The notes under the pieces were generated by a model. It saw only the letters and a list, made by a program, of their open reading frames with translations, made no database searches and had not been told where the DNA came from. Shown in pieces: positions 1 to 12,200 of a stretch of DNA of 64,000 nt. Source of the stretch: Triops longicaudatus (taxonomy: Eukaryota; Arthropoda; Branchiopoda; Notostraca; Triopsidae); assembly GCA_022885665.1 (NCBI GenBank), contig JAGQDJ010000077.1, positions 682,001 to 746,000 of the forward strand, written 5' to 3'. Made by a program: the position numbers and the translations under genes. Position 1 is the first letter of the stretch. Every line of letters starts with the position of its first letter.

Positions 1-24
1 TCAAACTAGATTGGACTTAGTGAA

Positions 25-84
25 GTGTTAGTGAGACGCCTAAAGTATTAGTGAGACGCCTAAAGTATTAGTGAGACGTTTATA
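25..84. repeat. 20-bp tandem repeat, three copies
   Basis: Three head-to-tail copies of a 20-bp unit (GTATTAGTGAGACGCCTAAA in copy 2). Copy 1 differs at one base and copy 3 diverges over its last six bases. It lies downstream of the last visible USP34 exon, in an intron or the 3' flank. Confidence 0.85.
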
Positions 85-239
85 ACATTAAATTTTTTTG
101 GGAAAAACAATAAAGTATAAAAACTGTCAGAAAGTATTAGTAGTATAGACAGTGAAAGTACAGCTTCACTCCCTGTACGAGCCAAATCACTACAACTGAG
201 AGAAATCTACTCGGAAGTAAACGAGAAAAATTATCAATT

Positions 240-3200
240 TCATACTTGTGCTTGGTAGACGTCGAGCCAGAACTTATGAAATAGGGTGAAATGCAATAAG
301 ACAGCTTCTCGGCCTAAAGTGGTGCTGAAGCACACGAGAGCTTCTGTCATCAAGTCATGGTTCACAGCTACGCGACACATGACGTCTACGAGCTGATGGT
401 ATGGCAAGAAATATTCTCCCAATGCTTTGTCATAGTCTTCATCCACTCCCTAAATAAAGAAGGATAATAAACATAAAATAAGCCCAGCTTCATATTTTAT
501 TTGATTCTGCTGAAAACGTAAAGAGAAAAAAAAATATCAAGAAAAGCCTACTTTAGGTACTTCCATAAGACTCCGATTAAGCGTCATCTGAACCACAGGA
601 CGTTGGGGGCGCAAAGCTCCGCCGACACCAGTCAATCCCAGTCGCGTAGGCCCTGCCTTTGGACCAAAACCTAAGACAGAGGCGGGGCTAGCGAAGGCTT
701 TCGCTTTATTCCGCGTAGGAAAAAAAGGCCCACACGTGTCTTGCAAACAGCTGTGACTGTGCGTCAATAAAGGAACCAAAGTCGAGAGGACTTCTGACGG
801 AATTAAGAGGAGCCACTCCTTGAGGATGTCTATTATGGATGAAGAGAGTATTAAATCACCCAAAAATCTCGTCCATCATGCAAAAATCAATAAATGAACG
901 TTACTTTTCAAGCTAAAAATTAGTTAACAATTAAAACTACAGCCACGACAGTTGCAAACTGTGAGTCTTGAACTTGTCTCGAGCTTTCACCGTTAGAGAA
1001 AAATAAAAAAAAAAAAAACATTCTTCTTCAAAAACATTCTTTTTCATTTTACGTTACTGACTCCCATTTTTGTTGTTCTTATTTCATTGAATTCTTTTAT
1101 TTCGTTTTGTTTTATCAGTTTGTTTTAAGGTACATTCTATCATATTTCCTTTCCTCTTTCACAAAGTTGTATATTTATTTTATTTACCTAAACACGTTTG
1201 GCGCATCTCAGGACTGCTGTAGGAATTCAATAACGTAGCGATCTTGCGAATAGTCTCGGGGCGTTCGCGGCATGCTAACAAAGCTTGTCTCACGTCTCTC
1301 TCTTTTTCCCTTTTGGTATGTTCCTCTTCGCCTTCTTTTGCGTTCGTTGTAATGGAGGTGGGCCCCGGAACGGTTCCTGAAGAAGACGATGAGGAAGCGG
1401 AGCTCGCATTTGCAGTCTGATTGGCTCCTGTGCCAGCTTCCTTGTCTTGCTTTTCTTTAAGACTATCTTTGTGGGCTCTCACTGCTTTGAAGAGGTCCAA
1501 GATGAGAGACAGAATTTCCTGCAAATCGCCCACTACGTGACAAGCCGTGGCTTCGTAGTACATGACATGGAGAGTATGAAACGCTTCGAAAAATGTCGGC
1601 AGCCCTCCGCTGAAGATCACGAAAAGCCAATCGTCGAAAGAATTAACCAGAATCCGGAACGCAGGTATCAACGTTGCCCAACATGAACGCCCATCTAATA
1701 CCTGTTGAAACCCATAAACACAGCTATAATAAACCCTTACCAAACAAATTCCTCTTTAATATCTCTTCGATTTTTGAACCAATGTGTTTCAGTCTTTTAT
1801 CTCGCAAGAAACATGTAGAATTCCTTTTTGGTAAGTTGACAGAATATACTGACCTGTAGGTACATTTGCATTGTTTGCCGCTTAAACGTAACAATCTCTT
1901 GCATCTCCTGTTCTGTCGTGTCTTGGCGCACGGCCACGAACATTTGCATCAACTTGAGGAGTTCCTCAATGGCCTGGGTGGATACAAGTAAAAGAGAGAA
2001 AAAAGTACATAGCTATAAAACTACACCACTAGTAGCTTGTAGCTCGAAAAATTGTCAATGGCTCACAAGTGAACGACAAAAGGGGAAGGAAATAATAAAC
2101 GGAGTAAGAGAACTCACGGCGCTGTATTGCGTGCTGTAAGGCGTGATATTTTTGAATGCCCACTGCACGTTTTGGTGCGATGCCAACTGCCGTGTAAAAG
2201 TGCGCGATTGTTGGCAACATAACCGGAGTAAGCCATAGTAGGCTGGCAGCATGATGCGATTAAAATGCACCACGTCTTGGTCCTCGTGGTCGGCCCTGGA
2301 ATACCCAAACAACAGATTATTAGTGACAACGGAAAATCCCATTACACTGTCTGATATCGAACGCTTGTAAACCCTTCTAAGCTGAACATTCCAAACGAAA
2401 ATTCTAGTACATTAGTACTTTTGCATGTCAAATGCAGGTTAGATTAGAATTTAAAGTTATAGACATACAAAAAATTACAAGACTAAAAATAAATAGATTT
2501 TATGGAGTATTTTTGCACCAATGAATGAATATTTCAATGTTTCTATAACTACGAATTAATACAAAAAGAGAACCAGCATGGGTTGCAGTTTAAGTACGCT
2601 ATGAGTGTTTTAAAAGTAAGTCACGATTACAAAAGGGAAGAAATACTTGTAAATAAAAAAGTGTGATAATAAGAAATCCTCACAGAGGAAGACGAAAATG
2701 GACAAAAGAAAGCGAAAGGAAAGAGAAAGGGAAGTAAAAAAGTAGCTAATCTTACAAGATGTAGTTGAAGGCAATGTTTCGCAATACAGTAGGATTCTGC
2801 ATGATGAGGGCAACGTTTTCTGGACAGTCGACGCAAAGCTGGTGCCAGAACAACAGTAAAGCTTGTTTGTTATGATGAACTGGAATTGCAGGTTCAGACA
2901 GACGTGGATGGAACAGCGTCCAGAGATCCATAAAGAACGGCCGGAACTAGTTAAAACAGACTATTACTATTGTTTGCTTTTTTACTATCTTTCATTGATG
3001 TTCTATATTCACTTATTTCTGTGAAGTTCTTTTACAAGTACATATTGCTTTGTAATTACCATGAGCTTCTCGAGCTTGGAAACCAAACAGTGTGTCATAA
3101 CAGCGAAATACGCTGTGAGTTTCGCAATACCATGGGTGTCTAAGTCTGTGTACGTCTTGGCACGCTTTAATAAGCGCAACAAGGCGCCGAAAACTTGCTG

Positions 3201-6200
3201 GAGTACTGCACGGGCATCAGGGTTGAGATTAATCTCTTTGTGAGGACTCGTAGATGTGCCTCCTCTGGCTAAAGAACCTGCCGGTCCTAAGCCCACCATC
3301 AAACCCGACCCACTTCCACTCCACGTTCGACTAAAACTTTGACGGAAGGGCAGACTAGGAACTAGGGAAATCACTAAAAAGGCCGCAGCTGAAACGAAAC
3401 AAGAGTTGATTCCATTAAAAAAATACGCAGAAAACATTAATGCATAAAATTATTAAAAAAATACAGCCGGAAGCCGTAAAAATGATTTTATGATAACAGA
3501 TATCAAAACCAAAAATTACACAGATATACCGTACCTGCACGAACACGATGCGCGTTATGCTGAAGTAAAAAAGGCTCCAACCAAACATCCAACCCTTGGA
3601 GGCAGAACGCTTGTATCAAACGAGATCGAGGAACGTGCTGCGCTAGCCAATCTAAGGTGGAGGCGGGGCAAATCTCGGCCACCTCCCACACGCGCTGTAA
3701 AACCAACTGAGTAAAGCAAGGCAACCCAGGTGGCCCACCACCCAGCTCGACCAACTCCGAGAGAAGCTTGAAGAATGGACCACTCAGCTTAAAAAAAAAA
3801 ATAAAAAAAAATAAAAATAATAATAATAATAATAAACAAATAAATAAATAATAATTTTAAAAATCAGAATAATGTCAAGTATTCGTTTAGGAAAGTGTTT
3901 TATGTAACAGAGTAATTAAAGAAAAATAAATAGAAGGTAATCGATTTTTATGCGCTGTTCTTACTAGAATTATTTATTTAATGTAATCTCAATTGATTTC
4001 ATATCTCTGAATCTTACTTCGGAATGCCGTGTGACAGACTGGAATAGCATATTGACTACATGGGCCGCTAGGTGATCGTTAAAACGACAAAGGCTGAAGA
4101 TGAGATTCCTGGTCTGCTTTAAGCTGATATTGTCCCTAATTTGTTGGTACAAAAACGGGAATCCCTAACATATCGCGATCCTGGCATTAGTGTCATTCTA
4201 AATTTTGATGAATGAACATTTTTTCTTTACTTTTCCACCCGCTACCGCGTTCATGTCCACGTTGGAGAGATGGAGCCGTTGATCTTCGCCGCGTGACTTT
4301 TCCACCAAATGTGCTATTAAGTAAACCATTTTATCTAACGACGTTGGCCGTACTTTATCCGGTACGGTAACAACTTCCTCTTCGGCCCTTTCGTCTTCCT
4401 CTTCTTCTTCTTCGTCGCTAGCCGCTTCCAACATCTTACGGTACACGGAGAAAAACGTTATTACCCATATGACTCTTTTTGCGTATTTCCCACTTACTTC
4501 TTGAGATTTCTGACCCAAGTAAAAATTCACCATGATGGAGATCGCATGAACGGAATTAAGGAATCGACACTCTTCTTCTCCCATGCGAGCAAAGTCGTAC
4601 AAGAATGTAAAGTACTCATTGAGATGCTTGAGATGTGCCTTCGCACCGTTGGCCATCTAAATGGAAAACATATTAAGGGAATCATACTTAACAAACAAAC
4701 AAGTGGTAAGTATACTCTTAAATGTAAGAAAATAGTTAGAAATTAATCGAAAATATAAAATGCCAAATAATCGAAACATGAAATATCTATCCAAATCACA
4801 CGACAATATTGAGCTGACATTTACTAAGATGGCAAAGTAGAGATGACGTAAATTTGTCCCGTATTTATAACTGAACAAACGACGAATAGAAAGAAAAAAT
4901 CATTCAAAAATAAGTTTACCAACGATAAGAGTTTCTTGACAAAACGAGTAACGCAGGACTGGGATCCTGGTTCCGTTGACGGCAAGTCTTGAGAGGTGGA
5001 AGAATCCTCCTGAGATCCTTCTTCTTCTCCACCTTGCTGACTGGATGCCGTGTTCACCAAATAATGTTGGGCATGTTGAGGGCGGAGTCGCTGAATTACG
5101 TGAATGCAAAGGCGTTGAAACATTTGCCGTACCATTTGATTCGGGCATTTAAGTAAGATATGGATCGGCCAGCGAGGATCTCCTGCCATGCTGTCCATAA
5201 ACCATTCACAAGCTGCAGGCGAAGCATTAAATTGCTTCGTAAGCAACTCCACCCACTGAACCATGGTTGGCTAGACGGCAAAAAAATAAATAAAGTAAAA
5301 ATACTAAGAGGTCTAGTGATTACAACTGTTTTTACCTTTTCTTTGGCGTGAATAAAAGTTTCAAGGAAAAAAGACGTGGAAAGCTGGGCACTCATTAGCG
5401 TAATATCCATCTTCGTACCTTCTTCAGTCGAGGGTGTTAACGTTTGCGGCACGTAGCCACACATTTGCCACATAAAACTGTCGAATTGAAAAAAAAAAGG
5501 TTAATCAAAATCTTCAGACGAATCCCTTTTGGTTGCGGAGTTTTTTACGCTAGGAAAGAGATTTTACGCTAGGTACCTGAAGTATGCGTGATCGAAGACG
5601 TTTCTATCCCGTAGGAAATGCACATTATCTTGCCAAATCCATTCTTCAAGCTCCTGGCTAAGTTCAAGAGTAGTATCAGGCTGAGCAACCAACGTTTTGG
5701 AGTCACTTCCCGTTGAGTCCATTGATTCCTCATTAGCAGTTTTGGATCCTCCTTCGCCCACGTTTTTCTTGGCTCGCTCGTAAAAGAGCATATACGCACT
5801 ATTGGTCTTTTCGAAACTAAAATCCATGAATTTGTCCGTAACCGAGTCATACGTTTTGCTCTAAAAATAAATTAAAACGCTATTTTGAAGAAAATGTTTC
5901 CTCTACCATACAAACAGGTTGCTTTAAACTGGAACAAAATCACACATATATGGTAACACCTTTATTCCTAGAGCCCTAATAAACAAGATAAAATAACTTA
6001 AAACTCTAATACTTCCTACGTATTCCGCATATATTCGAAACGTAACTGAGATACGTTAAATTTCATTCAAGGGCATTTAATTCAGGTTCATATATAGTAA
6101 TCTTCACGAATTGAAGCCACTATTGCGTAACTGGAATACGATATAACTGTGATATAAATTCTACAGAAATAAACGAAAAAAAAATAAAAAATAAACTAGT

Positions 6201-9200
6201 GAAAAAATGTATAAAGTTATTTGTGGAATAAAAAAAACATGCTAAAGACCAATGGAATAAAAAACGTCTAAAACAAAACTTAGCAGAGCGTGGTTTCGAT
6301 CCACGGACCTCTGGGTTATGGGCCCAGCACGCTTCCACTGCGCCACTCTGCTCTGGTACATGGAGCCTTATGCAAGATATAAATAGAGGTACACTCCGTT
6401 GCTAACACGTTATTTTGACCTTTCAAATCCGGCTTTCCGACCATAGTCAGACCGTCACTAAGACGAGTTTTGACCCACACACAATTACAGGAGTAAGGAG
6501 GAATGGACTTACTGTCATTTCTCCACCAAAACACTCAGCTGCAATTTGATTTTTGTCGAAAGGCTTGACTTCAGCGTCGTTAAACAGGTACCAGTTTTCC
6601 ATTTTGGAAGCCGTTCGATCCCGGATAAAACTGTAATAATGTCCTCCATCTGCTGTTCCCGTATGCACTGTCACCCCAATCAAGTCATACTGATACTCCT
6701 CGTACTCCTCGCCTGTTACTGTCTCTCCCGATTCTTCCTTCGCTTTCTCTTCTGTTAAAAAAATAATAAAAAATAATTAAAAAAATAAAATAAAAAAATG
6801 TGTTTGTTCAAGAGTACCGAGCAATTCAAAAGAGAACTTAGAAAAAACTCAACAACGCTTATGAGCATACAACGGTGAAAGCCAATCAACTTCCATAGTT
6901 CGTATCGCACTTTACTAAAACTGATGACTCTCGATAGGGTAGGAAAACGAAACAACTTCAGATATTAAGAATCAGAAAACGAAACAAAACAGCAATTTTA
7001 AGAACTTTTTAAAGCCCGGGACAGAGCTTAATATTCTATAGTAGAGTACAGTACCTTGATACTGTTGCGGCATGAGATTCTTTTCCACGTACCCAGTCAT
7101 GTCCAAATGCAAAGGAAAGGAAAAATGAGTATTGACTTTCTCTTTGGTCATGGTCACCATATTGAAGGTGTATCGCATCGTATTGAAGCAGAGAATATGT
7201 GGCAATTTCTTAAAACACGCTCTGGAAAATACACAAACACATGATAAAAAAAATGCGCCCACAAAACCCAAGTATCTGTGTCTAAATAAGCTCCATTCAG
7301 GAGGCAAAAATTACCGTTTTTCAGCTCGAACTTTTTTCCCACACTGAGAGCAAGTATACATATTGTCACCCTCTAGCGTATCTTTGACTGTCACTTCGTC
7401 CAAAGACTCGTACAAGTTCCTCATATCCGCTACCTGGCATCGCACGGTATAAAATTCTTCAATGGTACGGCTCACATGGTTGCAATCCTGGGAAAAAAGA
7501 ATGCATTATATAAGATATAAAAAAATTCGACTCATGAGAAGAAAAACAGCCAATCTTACAAGGGACACGACGTTGTTGCTAATAACACCGCAAAACAAAT
7601 TCTTGACTAATGTTTTCAATTCCGGTGTCATTTCTTCCAGCTTGCTCACTAAGTCAATAAAAAATTCGGCCATGTCTTTCTGTTCGCCGGTATTGAGAGG
7701 CTGATGGTCCATTGTGTACACTTTACAAAAGCTTCGTGGGTTGTACGCTTTTCGTTCGCTTTCCTATTCCAAGCGCAAACACCATAAAGAAATATCAGTT
7801 CATTTTCAAAGGTTTAGTAGTGTGAAATGGGAACTGTACCATAAGGTAAGCAAACATTCGCTGCAATTCGCATAACGTGGCAGCGTGTCTGCTTTCGCCT
7901 GAACACTGCGCTTGCAAGATGGAATTACGCGCCTGAGGCATCATATAAAGATGCTGCATGCAAGATGCCATATAACATGTTGCTCCGAGATTAGTCAGCC
8001 CAACGTAACCACAATCTGACCGTCCATCTTCATGCGGCCAGTAATCCCAAGGATAAGACTGCCCAGAAACTGGAAAAAAAAGTGTAAAGAAATAATCCCG
8101 ATAAAAACGACCGTCTGAAATTCTGTAAAGCATTATAAAAAGAAAAAAAATAATTAACGAAAAAAATTGTTTTCAAAATATACTAAATCCAATTAAAATA
8201 TTATGGTCACCTAAAATAGGTAACAAAAAATTACACGACGCTAAGGATAAAAAAATTGTACCTGCTTGGTGCTGACTGAGGAGCATCACATGCAACTTGC
8301 GATAATTGCTCACTGAGCCTTTTACACACTCGACTAGTAAATCGTACGCTGCTGATCGCGAAGCACGGGACTTGCAGCGCGGCAAATAACGTTGTTTGGC
8401 GTGAGGTAAGGCAAATAAACACTGAAAGACGTCACCCATGAACTCTTGGCCTTCCGGTAGTGTCCTGAACGGTGGATTGTGCTTAAATATAGCTGTTGCT
8501 AGATTCAGCAGTCCCAACAATCCCTCATCTTCCATCGTACCATGTCGGTTCTCTAAACATTCACGGTTGACTATAGCTTTCGCTACACAGCCCGCTAACT
8601 CATTCAAATCCACCAAAGCGGCTGAACCGTCTTGGTAACTCCTCTTCACAAACTCCTCGTCCAAACCTTCCACCAACCGACAAAGAAACCAGAAGTAATC
8701 GCGACATGCTGGTCCGTAAGGTTCTTTCCCTTCGTCCTGATGTTCCAATTTATGTATTGGCATAGTACGAGCTGTGGGTAACGCGTCCAGTAAATGAGCT
8801 AACAAGGGTACCGCAACGGATGTAAGACTACGGGACACCAAATCTTCCCGGTTTCCATCTTTACTGCCATTACCCTCCGCTATCCATGCCCACGACGCTG
8901 CACTCTGACCGATACACAGCCGATACAACGCGCTACAAGTTTCTCGACGAACCATGGGCTCGGGGTGCAGCAAAACTAAGCGTGTGGCCCACAACGGTAA
9001 CGATTCTACAAAAAGAGGCCACACCTCCTCGGAGGAATGGACCCACGAGACCAGCAATGCCAATGCGTAATGTACAACTTGCGTTTGGCCCCAAAAGCCG
9101 GTTTTGTAATGATGGAGATCTTGAGGAAAGGAAGCTTCATGGAGAATACTGCTCAAAGTTTTCATAACCGTGTCACAACTCATTAGCTCTGCTAGTTCCT

Positions 9201-12200
9201 GTGTTAGCTTAGGAATGAGTAACAGTCGGTCTTGTACCAAATGCCGGACGGTCTTTTTGGGCGATTCTCTCCCCGTTTCTTCATTACTGGACGTTTTGGC
9301 TTCGTTATTTGCCGTTTCCAGTTCTTGCGCGCTGGCTAAAGTGTCCACCATGCCCAACTGGCACAAGATTTTCAGCAAATGGGCCAAAGCATCTTGTTGC
9401 CACTCACTCGTGGTACCTCCGTTTTGCAACTGCCCAGACAGAAAAATGTCAAACAGGTGTTTAAGGCCTCCGCTTTGGATAAACCTCGCTTTCCAGCTCT
9501 TTTCGTTGCTTTCAGCTTTAGCTAATGCTTCTACGATGTACAAAGAATACATCAGTTTCTGCGGACACGCCGGATCAAGCCATTTCTTCCAGTTGGAGTC
9601 ATTCAAGTTCTGCAAGCCTTGCAAACGTGCCGGATTAGTAGGTAATAGCATCAAAATATCCCAAACACGTCTCGACAAGACTTGCGCTTTGGTGTACGGA
9701 ACTTTTTGTCCGTGCTTATCCACGCTCGTTAACAAGCTCAGGGTTTGCATGAGACTAAAAAGCTGTTCAAAGTACGATGTTCGCAGTAAAATCACACTCG
9801 GCAGTTTATCCCGCGGTAAATTGACGCTATTCGTCCCACTGACGCCCTCTTTACGCTTTTGGCCTCTCGCAGCTCCCAAAGACACAAAAACAATGTGGCC
9901 GTCTTTGAAACCGATTTCTTGCAACGATCGGTCATCATATTCCGGCGCGAGCTCTTGACCTTGCGTCAGGAGTCTCAGTGATCCTTCCGATTCTCGTGTT
10001 TGACCCGCTGTCAAGGCTTCCCACCAAACGGAAGTTTCGGCTCGCAAATCGGCTACGAGGTCGGTACTCGCCAGTTCGAGTACGTCGCGGAAGTTTTTAC
10101 TCGCGGCTTGCAAAACTATCCTCAATGTGGCACCACCTTTTTCGCCCGCTAACTGGGCGTGGCTGGACAAGCCGCGGCCTTCTAACGCCCACCGGCGGAG
10201 CTGGTAAGCATACTTTTTGTTAAAAGTCTCCAAATGTGACAGTAAAAGCAGCAAAGCGCGTTGGACACGGAGCAGAATAGTTTCAGGATTGGTCGTTTCC
10301 TGCAATTCTTGCCAAGAGGTTTGTAGACTTTCCAAAACGCGAGAGACAAATTCTTCTTCCTGCTCGAATTGCCAACTCAAATAGAAGCCGTTGAGGTTCT
10401 GAATCGCTGCCGAGCTCACGTCGGTGTTTACGGCGCGGAGGGCAATGGCCCAGAGCTGATTCATCGCAGTCGCTTCGGTACCGGATGAGCCTTTTAAATC
10501 CAAGCCCGCACCGCCTGTTGCTTTTGCGGAAGCAAGGAGCTGCTGGAATAGAGCCAAGGCGGTCATACTGAACTGCTCTGCGGGCAGTTGGGGAACTAAT
10601 TCCAGAAACAGGTGGCGAAACGTGGCTGGGCCCAGGGCGTGCTGGTCTTTCCGTTTTACTTGCGATAACAGCCACGCAAACAGTTGGTCAGATGAATGTG
10701 GATGGGACGCCAAGCACTGCCATAAGCAACCCAACTGCGTCAAGGAAAGCCTACATATGAACATAAAGTCAGTCAATGTTTTTTTTTTCTTGATTAATAC
10801 TTTTCTTTTAATATATAAATTTTTATTATACTCATGTTTTATTTTTAACCTATTTTTGACCTTTAACAAGTGAACAGTTGTATTTCTTAGCAACGCGTTC
10901 TTCCAACAGCAAAGATATTCCAAATCGATGTTTAAAATACTTCTTTTCGTGTTTTTAGTAAATAGTGAGCAATTTACTATTACGAATAACTAATAAAATT
11001 ATTAAATTTAATATTCTGCATTACACACTGAACTTACTGTGAAGATTGTTCGCCTTTCCCCAAGGCATCAACGATAACTACTTAATAATCTTACCTAAAG
11101 GACTCCGGAGTGCCTACTGAGGAATAAATCGCTGAAAGGAACTGGAGTCGCACGTGTACTTCCATTTGATGATTGTAAATTGGCAATGTAGGTCCTGTAA
11201 CCGCGAATAATTCCAAGTTCTGGAAGAATCGGTCCACCATGTCATACTCTTGATCGGCCCATAAAGTGATTCGATGAGTGTCTGGACTCCTCATTTGGGC
11301 AAACGAAGCAAACAATTTGGGTAGCAATCGCAAGGCGACCATTACTGCCTTGTTTTTGGCCAAATTTTCTAAACAGCCTTCTATGAATTTAATACGTATC
11401 GCAGGATCTGACGTAAAGCATAATAAATTGCACAAAGATTTCTCGGCCTCCAAGGCCAAGCCTTCACCTAGCTCCACAATTTTTTCATCTTGCAACAAAT
11501 CCCACAGTAAGGTATGTCCTGGTTGACATACAGCTTCTAAACGAAACTCCGGAAATTTCTGGATTCTCTGTCGGTACGCAACTGAAGGTGCAGCTAAAGC
11601 TCCTGCTGCTTCCAAACGACTATGGTAAAAGGATGCCACCATGCTGGCGATTTGCTTTGGGTGGGCGTTTCCCAACGGGTTTGCAGCACATGCAGCTAAC
11701 TGTGCCAGTTCGTCATCGCAGCCCGATTCCTCACCATCGAAATCCGCCATGTTCTTCTCCGATTTCGTACTCGTCCGCGACGAATAACTGCCCTCCTTAT
11801 CCGAATCCATCATGCTGTCCGCTATTGATTGCTCTAACGGCTTTTTAAAAGTGTCTTCGTTATCACTTTCCTTGTCCTTTTTGCCTTTCACAACCACACT
11901 TTCGCTTTCCGAGGAATCTGGCAAGCGACGTTTCCGAGGACTCGAATTAGAACTGAGATTTCCATCCGTACGCGGTTCATCAACGGACAACGATTTGGGG
12001 GGCAGCATATTTAACGGTGGAATCAATCTAAGAACGATAAATATATAATTTTAGTTCATGTAAAAAGTACACGAAAAATTCAATAAATAAATACATATTT
12101 TTTTTCAAAAAATTAACAGCTTTAAAAGAAAACTTACGCTTCTTCTTGAAGTACCAACTGCGCCGCAATGTTGTGTGTCAAGGCTGTTTTATTCCACAAA

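Noticed and set aside
1..84. Possible CRISPR-like repeats
   Set aside because: Repeats are directly adjacent without spacers; this is a plain tandem repeat in a eukaryotic sequence.
9170..9958. 262-codon plus-strand ORF
   Set aside because: It lies exactly antisense to the large USP34 exon 7, whose protein is conserved; the frame is a shadow of that coding sequence.
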